This document shows positions 40,701 to 55,700 of a DNA stretch of 64,000 bases, one piece after another; within the stretch, counting starts at the first letter, position 1; every line of letters starts with the position of its first letter. The stretch is from positions 1-64,000 of the forward strand of contig JAQGDQ010000153.1 of assembly GCA_030141605.1 (NCBI GenBank). The letters run 5' to 3'. Origin of the DNA: Tubiluchus corallicola. Taxonomy: Eukaryota > Priapulida > Priapulimorpha > Priapulimorphida > Tubiluchidae. Both the position numbers and the translations under genes were made by a program. The notes beneath the pieces are model-generated. The model made no database searches and had not been told where the DNA came from. It saw only the letters and a list, made by a program, of their open reading frames with translations.

Positions 40701-43700
40701 ACGATGACGACACAGAAAAAATGTTAGCCTGGCAGGTTTTAAGTGATGTGAACTAATACAAATATTGGTACTAATTATTTTAATCATAAGCATGCTCTCT
40801 TTTTTGGCATGTCATATGCTGTCATTCTGGAAATAGTGTCATTATCATTTATCATGTAGTAAATAATTGTGCATAATAATTTACTGAGAAATTCCACGCC
40901 AGCAGAACGTGGTACCAAAATGCTATTTACCAATTTGCCACTTAACTGATGGCGAAGCTAAGAGGTAGCCCAGGCAACTAAGTTGCACGCGTATTACAAG
41001 CCATAGTAATGGTGCTTTTAAGAAAGTAGTGTCTACAGTGATATTTTTCTTATTGGTTTTGTAAAATAAAATTTTATTAGAACCTTAAATGTATCCTGCA
41101 GTCTGGTGGATACCTGTTCTGAATTCGCCGTGGTAATGATGCTACATATTATTACCGGATGTGTGCCCCTGTGTTTGGTTTAGTTTGATCATCCAAGCAT
41201 AACGTCGAACAACCCCTGTCTACGGTTTAGTTCGTCTACCGAAAGTGTGCGGTATTCCTTCTTGTAGGGCCACCTGACGTGATCGATAAAGTTTCTGATT
41301 CATCGTTTGATTGGTGCACTGTTTTGACAGATAACTGTGTTTTACAATTGTAAAGCCGTTCTTTGCTGACGTTGCTACGTAATGTGTAGTGTAGTGAATG
41401 CAAATAAGGAATAAGCTTTTGTATGTGTAAAAATGTTGGAGTGTATCAAATAAATATTAGTGTGAGAGGATAAATAAATGTAAGTGGACAAATTAAAAAT
41501 TGTCTACTAAATGACTGCTAGGGTAACATTGGAAAGTCATTACGAGTTCCATGCAAAGGAATACTATACGAAGTCACTTCCAGTATTACTTATCAAGTCA
41601 GCTGATTGGAATTTTACGGTTTCCAACTTGAAATAGTATCCGTTTTCTGCTAATGATATGTATAATATAAACTTTGCCTGAGATGGATTTTGAAGGCTAA
41701 ATAGCAGCTACTTTCTCTCAGAGGCCGCTGTAAAACACGTAACATCGACTTTGCTTATGCCATTTTTCAAAAAGCAGAAAAGACATGTTACTGTTTTTGA
41801 AAGAGATTTGAAAAAAGTTAATCCTGTTTTGATCTCGCACGATGGAGGTGGGTTATGCCGACAACTGGGTGATGACTGTTCCCGTCTTGGATCGACCGCG
41901 TCACATTCCACCCCCTGGATACGAATATTGGTACGCGCCCATTCCGCCAAACACAAGCATGCAGAGGACTAACTCATCTTTAAGAGGGCAAACGTCTAGT
42001 AACTCTAGTTACTCTTATTGCACAACTGCGGGATATTGCAGTGACATATTAGAACGGCTGAAATCTGCTCGACATGGTAAGAAATAATGTGATCATATTT
42101 GCCTCAATAAAGGAATTGTTCAGTTTGTGTCATCAATGTTTGTTGTTTTAGTAAATTTTCACAATTGCAGCAAGCAAACAAGAATCGCCAATCCAGATAT
42201 TAAGCAGACCGAATACTGCTTAAATTTCCAAACTGTTAAACACTGTTAAACTGTTTCTGAGAAAACTGTGACCCCAACTTTGTGTGCTTAATTTTAGATG
42301 AATCTAAAAAGTCGCTTGTTTAAACAGTCAATTTTAAAAGCTAGAAAATCAACGTTAAAGTTTCGGGCAACATTAGGGTTTAATGAATGAGAAAAGCAAC
42401 AACCTCAGAAAATTTCTCTATTTATTTTCAAGTACTGTAACATGCCAAATTGCATTCTTTGTGTCACGTGATACGCTAAAAAAATTAACAAAATACTATT
42501 CTTCAAGTCAACCAAGAAGACTGTAAGTTTTACAACTTTCAACTTTTTCACGGTAAACAAACCCAGGCAGCTGTAAACAAGCAGGTCTTTCTTCTTTGAA
42601 TAAAAAATAGGCTGATATTGTAAGGCAGTACCTAATTCCACCTGTGTGAACGGAACATATTAGGTGCCTCAGAGAATTGGCAGATATCTTTCAATTTTTT
42701 TCTGTTCAAGAAGCGTCGAAACTGGCACTGGTCTGCTAACTAGCAGGTTATAAAAGCATTCCATTTTTGTTGTCATGAAGAATACAAATACTTTACATAG
42801 TTTTCCTGACATAGTTTTTCATATGCAGTACTTTTTTGTTTAATTCTGCCCAAGTGAGTATTTGTAGAGGGCATTTAAACATTACTGTAATGTAATGGCA
42901 ATGATTAATCCACTTTCGGACAAACGGCGGGTATTTTACCGATTTGTAATCCTTCTATGAGAATAAAATGTACTACTACTGAGACAATCATTTTTGAAAA
43001 CTGATACAGCCAAATTGTTTTATACAGACAAATGTACTAGGTGTTTCACTTTGCCAGAAAGTTTTTCAAAAAATTTATCATCTTTGATGAACCCATTACA
43101 GGTTTTGCAGGCCCACCCACACCTTGTTTAGAGGGCGGTTCAGTGTCATTGAAATGCCTTCTAGCAATAAATCTGTGCATAAAGGCAACTGTGCAGGAAT
43201 TTTTGATTTTGACATCAGACCTTGTACATTGATTGTTGTTCAAAGCATGGGTTAACTGCATAAGTGCCTAGCAATGGCATGCTATCACGTTGTAGCCCTC
43301 AGGCTATTTACGTATCAAATTGGAATGCTTCTGTGGTTATGAATCTTAAAAAAATACTAGCATTCATCAAGTGTTCAATTAGTGTTTTCTGGAAAGAAGA
43401 TATCCAATTAGACACGATTAGATTGTAGTTTCAATCTAATTTTGTAGTTTTGTAGACGCATATTTTTGTATGACAGGTTAATTATAAAAGCTTTCCTAAG
43501 CAGTAAAACATGTCATGCATCTAGTTGCGTTTGCCTGAATAATATGTCAACATTAGCTACTAGAGAGGCCGAGGATTTCAATGGATTTAGTTTATACCCT
43601 GAATCAATCATATAGTACGCTGTGCAAACGCAAGAATGATAAAAATATCTAGTCGTAATATGGTTACCTGCTGAAGTTTATCTTACCTCACATTGTATAA

Positions 43701-46700
43701 AAAACATATAACACTTGGACCTATGCACGTCTCTTAGTCATTGTTAATAAAATTTAAGACCACGCAGACTGACTGTTAAGTGTTTTTATATGCGTGTTTT
43801 AATATGAGTGGAATGAAATATTTTTTAACGTCAGGTAAATGTAAACTTAATTTGTATCTTCGTCTTATTGTTTCATGCAATGGAGGTCCGGTATTTGTAC
43901 ACATTTCTGACTTCGAAAATTGGCTTTCTGGCGGTTGTAAACAACCACAATAGAGTGTTTGTCTTGCGTTGTTTTCTTATTAGCAAAATCTTATCTTTGA
44001 CCCCTCCAGAGTTTATAAACTTCGGGTAAAAACAAGTGCCTAATGCATGGTTCTACAAGCAGATACCTTTGTCTCCAGTTCAGTCACCTGGTGTGAATTA
44101 CGGGTAGCATCCAACTGAATCTCTAAAAGCTGAGTTTGTTTATAGCCAGCTTTTACTGGTAAATAGACTTTTTTTCAACAATTCGTGCTGTCAATTGAAG
44201 TTTGTAACTGACTCCTAATACTAAACACTTTCTCGGTTTTCCTATTCATATGCTAACTCAATGACATGTGTGTTCCAAACCTACTGACATTTGTTGAACC
44301 CATATAAAGCATTGTCGTTTCTGAGATATAGAAAGCTGTTAGTGGCTGATTACTGATCGATTAATTATTTTAAAGAACGAAAATTGTGCTCATTGGGTAA
44401 TTCGGGTGGAGAAATTTTTTCACTACTATACCTTGGTTTATCCTGAAACGAGATAACTAAATAGTTACTCTCATTTGAAAGTGTTCTAGCGACACTGTAC
44501 CTGAAATGTGTAAGTTTCTGTTTTTTCGGCATAGGAGAAGATGCTGGTTACAAATCTCAGAGAAGAACGGTTTTGGCATTTCTAAACAACTTTGCGCTGC
44601 TTCTCTTATTTTAAATTTACCTGTGCAAAATCCGAAGGAGTACTGAAAGGCGCAGATTTGTATCAATTATCAGCATATCAAATGATGATTAATAATTGGT
44701 TGTGCAACCCAGGAACCATAGAATACTGAAATTATATACCACCTCATGGTTGTACATCGTTATCATCATGGGTCATTAGTCATTCCTGACTGATTGCTGA
44801 TACATTAACAAATAATTACCAGGCTGCATTGGGTTAGGATGAAATTTAGAATCGCACAATTGTGCAAAGTCGAAAAGCGTAATGTTTCTGCACATTCTTT
44901 AAGAGAAATAGCATTCTTTAAGGTGCTATTTTATAAAACTGGTCTTAGAAAGTTTCAAGGCAGAACATAATAATGACTATTATTTAGTGTAAATTTGAAA
45001 ATAACCTTCAAATATAATTTTTAGAAGAATTTATTAATTTTAGTCCTGTAAAACTATTACAAAATTCAGATTCTGATATTATCAAAACTAATGTATATAG
45101 AAAAAAACTTTTGTTTTCTGCATACAAATAAAATTTCCTTACATCAAATATACTAATGATACCAATTGTATTTTATAAAATTAAACATGATTATAGAAAA
45201 TGATGACAAAACTAATAATAACTGCTCTCGATTATTCCCTTTGCTTCAAACTGCTAAGGAAGTTTTGAAGGAAATTATCAAATTTTATACAGGTAAGAAT
45301 AGCTTTATACATATCTGTTTTGTTGATGAAACAACAGCTGTTTTGTAATTTGTTTTTAGATCTTTTCAAAATCAATTTTTCTAGCTCTATTGTGTATTTT
45401 TTGTGTGTCTGTGGTACAAAAACTAGTTAGATGTTTTTAAAAGCGTGTATTCAGCATTAATTACAAAAACGATCTAGTTTCTTACTGTTACATTTTGGCT
45501 ACTCTCATGAGCAACTACTCATTAAATGCAAGAATTACAAACATGTATTACAAATGATATTTTGGTAATGTTCATAAAAAGAAACGTGTTAATTTGAATA
45601 AATCGAATTACATCTTGGCAATTGGGCTATTTTGAAATTGCATTAAACAGCTGATGTGTAGATAAAAACTGACATCTAATGAGGATGATTTAGGTGGATT
45701 ACTAGTTCGCGTACAAGTTATATCCCACTTGCAGTGGACGGCCCTGTTTTAAATCAGGAAACGGTATCTGGCGTATCTATGCTTCGGTTCTAGTTTGTTA
45801 CTACGATTATAAAAACACGCTTAAAACTTAAATTGTGTACAAAACGCTTCTGTAAACAGGGGCAGACTGTGCTTTGTTCATTGAGTTTGCATTTCCCCTG
45901 CGTTTCCGTGCAAAGCGCACTGGTCCCCAGTCAAATTAGCACATGGCGCGTAAACAAACAAAAAATGAAAATAGCTGGCTAATGTGCTGAACAGACAAGA
46001 AATTGAGGTCCTGAAGGGTTACTGTGTCCACTTTTTCTTTTGTTGTCTTAATTCTTTTAAAACCTAGTAAGCATAGACTCAGACAAGCTAGAATTCGTGA
46101 AATCATAAAGTGAACTGAGTCTGGGTTACAAACATAAAGTTAAATGCTTGCAAAATTACAACCTTTAATTAAACAATCGAGAAAAGTAACTCATATAGCA
46201 ATCAAGTCTCTGTAAACAATCAAAATATATTACAAGATACGTGTTTTGCAAGCAATTTGCTAGCATGTTCTTTAGCACAAATAAGGAGTAGGAACAGTTT
46301 ATAAATTCATGCCACTTTCGCTTCCAGTATTGAAGTTTGTCCCGCGTGGAAATGTACACCTGTGTCATTACAAAGTTTTACTGTTCAAGATCATGTCACA
46401 GCAATAAAAATGTAGTTATAGTTAGTTACAGTATTTGAGTAAATGACCTATAGATCCTGTCCAGAAGAGGTATAATTAGTTAATTCAACTACTGATTATA
46501 TTAAATCTTTCAGCCGTACTTTTAATCACTTCTACATGCACTTCTATTGAGTATGTTGATTAATAAATTTCCAGTTTTAATTTGTTCTCTGGTTCATTTT
46601 ATGGTAAATACAAAACATTTTTCATTTTTGTACTAAAGTACATGATCATGTGAATTTAACAATTTTGCCTTGTTTCTGATTAACTGTAGTACAGTAGACC

Positions 46701-49700
46701 GCTTTACACTGGCCACTCAGAGACTGCAAAAAAGTTGGCATCGTATCAGTTGTTTGGCATTATAACGGGGTGCATTAATACGAACATATCTATGTAAATA
46801 TAGATATTTTGTTTTGCTAAAAATTTGGTAGTTAAGCGACGTTGTATTGTAAAGTGGCACGATATAACGAGATTTGACTGTAATGATATTGATTCAAATA
46901 AAATTTTATTTTCCATTGCGAATGATTTTTAGCTTAAACAGGCATCTAAGATGTAATTATACAAACACAATATAATTCACTTAGAACTGTCATGTGATAT
47001 ATTATTTTTGCCTATTTATTGTGTACCATATATTAACATTTTTTATGTGTTTCAGATGAGGAGCTCCTGTTGATGGATGTCAAGCTACTCAGCACAAGAC
47101 ATCCGCCACCTCTACTGCCACCACCTCCGGAATCCCTTACTGAGAATCAACTGTTACGACGCCAAATTGTGTCGCAGATTGTAGATACCGAAAACTCTTA
47201 CATAGCATCGTTGCGCAGACTTGTTCAGGTTTGTTTCAGAAGCTATTACATATTATTATTTTATAAACCAAAATATATCTTAATGGCATGGAATGGGGTG
47301 GCCTGCTATTCAGTCATTATCAATGTTATCATCATTATGAACATCCCTAATTGTCAACTTGACATCTTTGTTATGATCATCATCGCCAACACGATTGTCA
47401 TTCTTGTCATCATCGTTATTGTCATGTGGTTTGCTTTTCTGCCAGTACAACGTATGAGGTAATTTAAAAACTATAAAACTCAGAGACCAAACTTTCACGT
47501 CTTACAACTTTTTACGCAGCAGCAGCATTTAAAATTTTTTGACTTGTGTCTCTCTCTAATAGCAAAAGATTTTAAATATTTCAAAAACAAAGGTGTTGGG
47601 AGCCACAAATCACAAAAGATGTGCTGGATGAGAATCCAATATGAAGTGGTGGATGGTCCTAAGTGGGTCGTATCTTGATGAATTTTTTGTCAAAAAGTCT
47701 AACACAAAACCTCAATGGTATGCCTGCGTAAAAAACAATATAAAAGCAATGGTGACATTAGGATGACGGACTGGTTTTGCATTTTAAATTTTAAGTACCT
47801 TTTTTGTGAATGGTTTTAAAAATAGTTTCAAAGCATTCGATATTTCAAAGGCTTTTTTTGATTTGTACTACCGCCCTTATGGCATATCATATAATTATAA
47901 TAGGCCTAGCTATTTACTAGTCCTAGCAGGCATAAAGTAAGAGATATTCATGCACCCTTGGCATCAAAAAGTGACAAAGAGTACTGTTGCTATACATACA
48001 TTAACATGCTTTAATTGGGTTAAAGCCTTATTGAGTTTGAATTATCCATGATTATTATGCTTTTTACTGTGACATTCTTACTACATGTAATAAAACTATA
48101 GAACTATTATTGTATGCTGCTTCAGTGATTTTGCTGGCAGAATTAAAATACTGGTGAATCAGCAAATAAATAACTAATCTAGTAGTGACTTATTAAACGA
48201 TTATGTAGGCTGTCAGAAGCATTTTGAAAAGGCATTTCTTGGAAAAATAACTTTTGTGTAAAAAAATTAATTTCTGTAGTTGTTTTTGTGATCAAATCAT
48301 TCCTGCTAGTTCGTTAATTGGACCCTCCAGAGATGATTAGTTCTTTGTGGAGTTTACTAACTAACTAACCCAAAGCAGAATATAGAGTAAAAAAGCAACC
48401 ATCGAGTACATCAGTGTTACCCTATTTCAACAATTATTAAGTTTGTATGACATATATTATGACATGTTTCCTTTCCATTAAGCTGTGAATGTTGTTTCAT
48501 ATCAAACTGCCAAAAAGAGTCTAAAAGCCATCTGATGCCTAAAACGGTGACTACTGCAATGGCAATTTGACAGCAGTTTTTGAACTTTGACAACCACATC
48601 ATATAGACTAATTACCAAATTTTGACTTTGCTGAACTACTTACACCCAGTTATAATTGCTAACATCATTTTGAGTTAATTTAACCACTTTAGCCAAATCA
48701 ATGTTTTGCAAATTTGTAGGATTACGAGATGCCGCTCATAGAGTCCAATCAGCCACTAGTAAGCCAGTCAAAAGTGAGAACAATGTTTTACCGGATCCGT
48801 TCCATCCTGCAATGCCACACTATGTTTCAAATTGGTTTAGCAGAAGCTGTCAGCAAGTGGGATAAGGAAGAAAAATTAGGAGACATATTTGTTGCATCGG
48901 TATGCTGATGTTATTTATATTATTCAAAGTTTTTTAATTGTCAATCAGTATTTATCACACTATGGTCCCATGCGTTTTTATGCCTTCCTACTCATGGTTT
49001 ATATGTATATGTTAATAATCAACTGCAACACAAGGCTACAATAATAATAAACTATATCTTTTTTGTAGAGAAATAAAAAAATATAATAAAAAATGTAAAT
49101 GATTCAGATATTCCAATCTTATAGTATAGGCCACTATCTTATGAAATTAATGATCTTGTATGTTAGCTACAAATTTACTTTCTGTTTAAAAAAGTGCATT
49201 CACATAGTACAACCAAAAAAGTGCATAGGCACATAAAGTACTTTTTACAGATGGCTAGGTATCACAATCGTCTGTATTTGCAGTTGTGTGTTATTTGATC
49301 ATTTTCTGGTGATTTTAATTGTTTGCTTATTTATTTATTTATTTGTTTGCTGATCATTCTGTCAATGTTATCTAGTTGATTTCTTTGTTTATGTATTTGC
49401 TTATTTGTACTAAAAATTTGCTCATTTTGTTTAAATGACATGCTAAATTTTTGTAAATTTTATTTATTTGTTTCAGTTTTCGAAGAGCATCATACTTGAC
49501 ATTTACAGTGATTTTGTGAATAACTTTTCCCTTGCTGTCGAGACAGCAAAGCGGTGCTCTAAACACAAACCATCGTTTGCAGAATTCATAAAGGTATCAA
49601 ACTTACTCTCCATTTTATCAATGTTTTATCAATCAGTTTACAGCTGTAATCAATTTTAATAGCTTTTTGAAGAGAGTTAATGTTTTTACTTCTTGTAATT

Positions 49701-52700
49701 TGGCTTAAGGTAGTTTTATAAAATATGTAGTCTGAAGGAATTTCAATGAGCCGATTCACATGAGTATGAAGTTGAATGTGCGTAAACTGCCAGGTTTGAC
49801 AGCCCGATTGTGGTTATTTAAATTTGCTTAGTGTAGCGAAATGTGTGCATTCCGGAAGTTTTAATTATGCATAAGATTACTAACATGCAATATAGATAAG
49901 TTAATATGAGTTTCTGTTATGTTTTCTAAAATGTAGTATAAATCATGTTATAGCTTTCAGTTGTGTTTTTTTTATAGAATAAGCAAGTTAATTCTACAGA
50001 CAGATTGTCATTCTTTGCACTCATGGTGAAGCCTGTGCAGCGATTTCCACAGTTTATTCTTTTGCTGCAGGTAAGGTCAGCATAATTATGTGTAAATAAC
50101 ATTGTACCACATTGTACTTTGCTTATCAAATGGAAAAGATAATTTTGCCGAGCTTTGTCTAATATCAGTTCCAGTATTTTAGTTTTTGTTTTCATTTAAA
50201 CTGCATATAAGTTTGTTTATACAGAGTAATAAATCAATGAATAATTTATAGACACAAATTGAAATATCAGCAAGTCTTCTGCGAACGAGCTGGTTAGGTT
50301 ATCAATAGTTCGCTTTAGTCATCATTTTTTACCAGAATTTTTATGTAAAATAATCTAACTGTAAATTAATAGCTAGATATGTAATTTTTTTAAAGTTAAT
50401 CTAACTGTAAATTAATAGCTAGATATGTAATTTTTTTAAAGTTGCATTGAACAAAACAACAGCCATCTTATCAACAATTAAGATAGATATAAAGTAAAGC
50501 TATAAGTTGCCAGCAATTATGAGTTAAATAAGCTAACAGAAAAATTGTGAGAAAATGTTAATAACGATATAAGTAAATGTCTATTTCATTTGTAGGATCT
50601 TTTAAAGAATACACCAAAAGGTCATCATGATCGAATGTCCTTGCAGCATGCTCTAACAACGTTAGAAAGTCTTGCTGATAAACTAAATGAGAGAAAGCTA
50701 GAAAGTGAACAAAGGCATGCTCTCAAGCATCTACTTAGACACATGAATGTCAAGTTTTCTGTTAAATCAGTGGGTGAAGGTGGACGATACTTCATTCGCG
50801 AAGACTCTGTGATGCAATTAGTAAGAGAATGTGTCTGGTTAAACTATTAATTAATGTAAATTTTGTTGTATTTTTTATGTGACGTACTGGCATGTAACTT
50901 GAAACACTTTTATGTTTGAACAGAATTACGTCTGAACAAATATTTTGCTTATGACAAATAGCACTTGTTGGTAATTTAATGCAGTTTGATGTGTCTTTGT
51001 GACCTGATGCAAATTAATGACAAGAATAACTTTAGGCTTTACAGTTGGATAACAGTTGGCTTTATCAAAAAAAAAATCAAATGCTGCCTGGTGCCACCAC
51101 ACTTTGCAGCTATTTGAGCTTTTGGTTGAAAGACATTTGTGTATTCTGTTTGTTACAAAAAGCAGTGAAAGATTTCTTAAGTTCTGGAAATGTACTTCAT
51201 ATATCTTCAATAGTTAAACATAGGTTATTGTCTTCTATATCTGTTTAAATAATAATTATTATATTTTGCATTTTCAGGAACTGGATAGTTGTGGTAATGT
51301 TTTAAAGAGCAAATCCAGGAAACTATTCTTGATGAGTGACATTCTTATATGCTCAGCAGTCAAGTAAGTAATAAAAGATTTATAGTAACGTATGGAAGTA
51401 AAAACTGTTAAGCAGTGAGGTATTATGGTGTGCAAAAAGGTTTTCCTTTAAACATCGGGTAAGTTTATTATATCAAAGGTTAATTTCAAGTTAGTGATTA
51501 TCAACCTTTTTGTACAAATTGATCAATTTAATAACTGTAGCTTTATTTTGGGAAACAGCAATGCTTATCCATTGCTATGTGTGCTCATGGCTTAATAAAA
51601 ATGTGGATAGAAGTCAATACTGAATTGCATATCTAAATGCAGTTAATACATCAATATTTGTTTCTGAAGCATTAAGCATAATGATATTTCATCTGGGTTC
51701 TCTCTCCAGGTAACATTATGACATCTTTAGTTCCAATGATATGAGTTTGATTGGAAGTAGTAATAAATAAGTGTTAGAAATTATTTGGAAATTTCAAAAT
51801 CTAGATGTTCATATTATTCTTATAGAAATCAGGAACTGGGTGATAAAGATGAAGCCAGTCGGTACAGTTTAAAATGGAGTGTTCCATTAGAAGAGGTAGA
51901 GGTTTGTGACAACGTCACTTTTAGCAGTATTCATGCTGCTCAAGGAAAGTCTATTAGTCGTTCTACATCTTCGGCTGGTAGTCAGAAATCAGGTAAAATT
52001 AATTTTTTTCCCCAACATTTAGCAGTTAGATAAATGGCTGAAATGCTTAGCATGTATAATATGTCAAAAAATGTATGAGCAGTCATACAATAATTAACTC
52101 ATCTTTACCATTGCTCAATGACGTAGGTGAAATTAAGTAAGTAATTACTGCAGCTGCCTCACTTCACTGTACTGCTGCAAGTGATTCTCCATCACTTGCG
52201 GCAGTACTAGTATTAGTACTAGAACTACTAGTAAGTCTAATGCTTTTTTGGTGAAAAAATGAGAGAATGCTGAAATCCATGTTTGAACTTAAACTACTAG
52301 TTGGATCTTGGTCTTTTGCAGATAGCACAGCCAATTCTACAGGACTACCATTGCTTTACAAGGAACTTAGTTCCCTGGTGCATGATTTTACAGTAATATC
52401 ACAGATAGATGGTCTAGTCAATTCCTTACACAAATCTTATAGTGTAAGTAACACATTTTAACCAATTGGCTACATATTTGTTACCTGTTATCATTTATGT
52501 GCCATTTATTCATATCATTTATATACCATATAATAAAAAAACATTGAGATCTTGAGTCTCCCTGAGTTTGAGAAAGTTATTTTAATTTAAATTGCTAAGA
52601 CAGCACATTTTTTATGTATAAATCTTACTATATTTAAAACTAATAATATGAATAGATTTGTCTAAAACTTGAGATTTATTGGTATTCATTTGTTTCTAGC

Positions 52701-55700
52701 CTGATACTAAATAATGCCTTTTCAGTTGTTGGACGTCCTTTAAAGAATAGAAAAGAGTTTTGTTAGCACATGTATGTCTTGCAAAATTTGAGGGAAAAGT
52801 TAGTGGCACCCATACCACTAGTTTAGTAAAAATTTGAATTTCATTATTTTATGAAAACTTTAATTATTATTTTTAATATTCTGCTAATTTGGGCATTGGG
52901 TCTTGCTAAGTTTGAACAAGTATTTAAGTTAGTTAAAAAAATTCATATCTGCCGATATAAATTTTAAATGTGAACGTGTAAGACTAGGACTACTGTTAAA
53001 CAAGAATTTTTAAACGAAACTCCCTATTTGCACTTAAGTAGTGAAAACTGGAAAAAGTAGCAAGTAAGAAATAAATACTGGCTTTGATTTGCTTTAAATC
53101 AATTGTTTTCATTCTGATTCATTTATAGGGTTTAAATCGTGAATTATTACATCGGTTAAGTGCTCGGTTACAACAGGAAATCCAGGCAAAAGATGAAGAG
53201 ATTGGACTGCATAACAGTTGTCAAGTACACATATTGCTACCTGCCAAAAACAAGTAGGTTACCTGTAGTGCACGATAGTTTCAGGTGTATATTCAGACAT
53301 ATTAAGTATTTTGGTCAAGAATAATCGAAAGTTTATTTTACATACATGTATTTACTAGCATTCACTAACACTATGATTTAACGGTTTCACTGCAGGATTC
53401 TGAGAACCAGGATAGTTAGTGGCACTAAATTTTTGCAACCCAAAGATCTAATACTTTTGGAAAATAATAATCACCTTACTGTACAATCATTGAATTAAAA
53501 TGACTCAGTATCTCATTTATGAGTGTTGTTCGTGATAATGATATTGAAGTAGATTCTGGTTGTACTGCAACCACTTTAATTTAGTAAGCCCTGCTATTCT
53601 GTTCTGGATTACATCGTGCATAGAGCCAAACTTTTATAGGACTCATTAAATGAGCTGCTTTTTCAACAATTTTGCAATTCTGATACACTTACAATTATTA
53701 CATTATTGTTCACCTTGGAAAATCCTCAAACTTATAGCAAATTTTGGTGTTGATCAGACAATTTCAAAACAAAAATGCTTTTTTTATAATCTTTGCAGAA
53801 ATCACGGTCGCATTGGCTTCACCTTTCAAACACACACACCAAGAACTAAAAAGGAGTGGCTGACAGACGTACATATGGCTAAATTATCTTTAGGTATGTA
53901 TACCTTGACTAATCACTACATTTTTGTTTGACCGGTTTGCGACTTCAGTAATCGTAATTTTCATTTCACATCACATTTTGCAGATTCTAATAATAATCCA
54001 GCTTGGGATGTAGCTGAAAATCAGAGTGATAAGAAAAGCAGAAGTAAACTGCCAATGTTTGTTGCTGCAATGCCAGTCTATATGGGAAAATGTGCCACTG
54101 AGGTATTTTACATGTTGCCTCTTACACTTTACAATTATCTGAATCGATATCTGCTATTTTCAGATCAGTGGTTGCAGAGAAATTTATTTTAAACAATCCT
54201 ATGGAAAATTTTGAACTAAGGAGCTGAATTTTGTGATTCATGTTAATTGGAGTGGTTCCTAAATTACAAATCAGATGTTACATGTTATCTAGAAAGGATG
54301 TGCTGGGCTGCACAGGTTATTGTGTTCATGATTGAATAATTAATTAATAAGATTTGTGTTATTTTTCATTGCTTTTCTTGCATAATTACTATTCTATGAA
54401 TCAGCTCAGTTTATCGTTTATCTCATTTTATTTAACGAATTTGTCTGCTCAGGTGAAATGTGGGACATTTTGTCCGGCAAATCCTAGAGCAGGTGTTGGT
54501 CGTGATCAGGTGTGGTTATCTAGTAGTGACGGCAAGGTGACATGTATGACCGTTCTCTCCCTACATGTAAGTATGTTATATTGCTTATGTTTTTAAACTG
54601 TCACTGTTTGACCAAGAACAATAATGATATGGTTGTTTTTTATTGTATTACATCTATTTCTTTTCTCATTTTCATGCTAACATAGGATTGGAAATTTAAA
54701 TTTAACGACACTGGGATCTTAATAAGAAAACAGGTGATTTTTTGTGATTTGTGTTATACAGGGATTCTGATTACGTGTAATTTTATTTCACATTAAGAAA
54801 ATGCACATTTTTACTCTTGTTAGTAAACTCCCAACAAGAAGAAATTGGCAAGATGTGAAAGTTTTGTTTAAGAATACACCTACACAAAACAGGGATGATG
54901 CACTTTCTAACCAGAAATGTTCCAGGTGTACTCATCTACTACATCATCCCAATATTCTACTGTGTTGCCAATTTTAAGGAGCTAATTATTAATCTTGATT
55001 TTTTGCAGAAATGCTATTGTTGTTGTTATTGCTGCTACTGTTGTTATTGCTGTTGATGATAATGATGATGACTGTGATTATCGCGGTGAAAGAAGTGATG
55101 CTATCAGAGTAATATTGAACCAATCCAAGTTTTGCCACCAAGGTCTTGGTTTTGATCTTTACTAATTTTTAGTATAAATATTTTCATTTTAGCAGTCACA
55201 TCCGCTCCTGCTGTACTCATTTGAGATTTCTCAGTCCAAAGCCAATGTTCTGTGCATTGAAACTGTGCCCGAAGAACCACATGCAACAGTATGGCTTGGT
55301 ACTGATGCTGGCAGGTAATTAATTAAACCTCATTGGCTTTTCTGTTCTTGTTAAATATTTTAATTTTCATGAACTGTTAACCGTGAATAAATAAACCAGC
55401 AAAGTAAGTCTTTACTAATATTTTATGATTATAAGTATAATGTTATAGTATTGTTAACTCTGTTACAATTTAAATTTTTCATGAACATTGCAGTGTAATC
55501 TTGAAACTTGTTTTGGCAGGATATCAGTGTACAAAGTGGTTGATCAAATGAGTCTGCATCAGGAACTAACTTCGCTTTCGACCCCAAGTGGTGCTAGTGT
55601 AACGAGTCTGTTGCATCATGATGGCCGAGTTTATGCTGCATTAGACAATGGACAGATAGCAGTCTATAAAAAGTCTCTCTGTATGTATGAATGCTCTATT

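Noticed and set aside
47310-47498. Asp/Asn-rich minus-strand frame
   Set aside because: Antisense of a GTCATCATC-type triplet run in intron 11.
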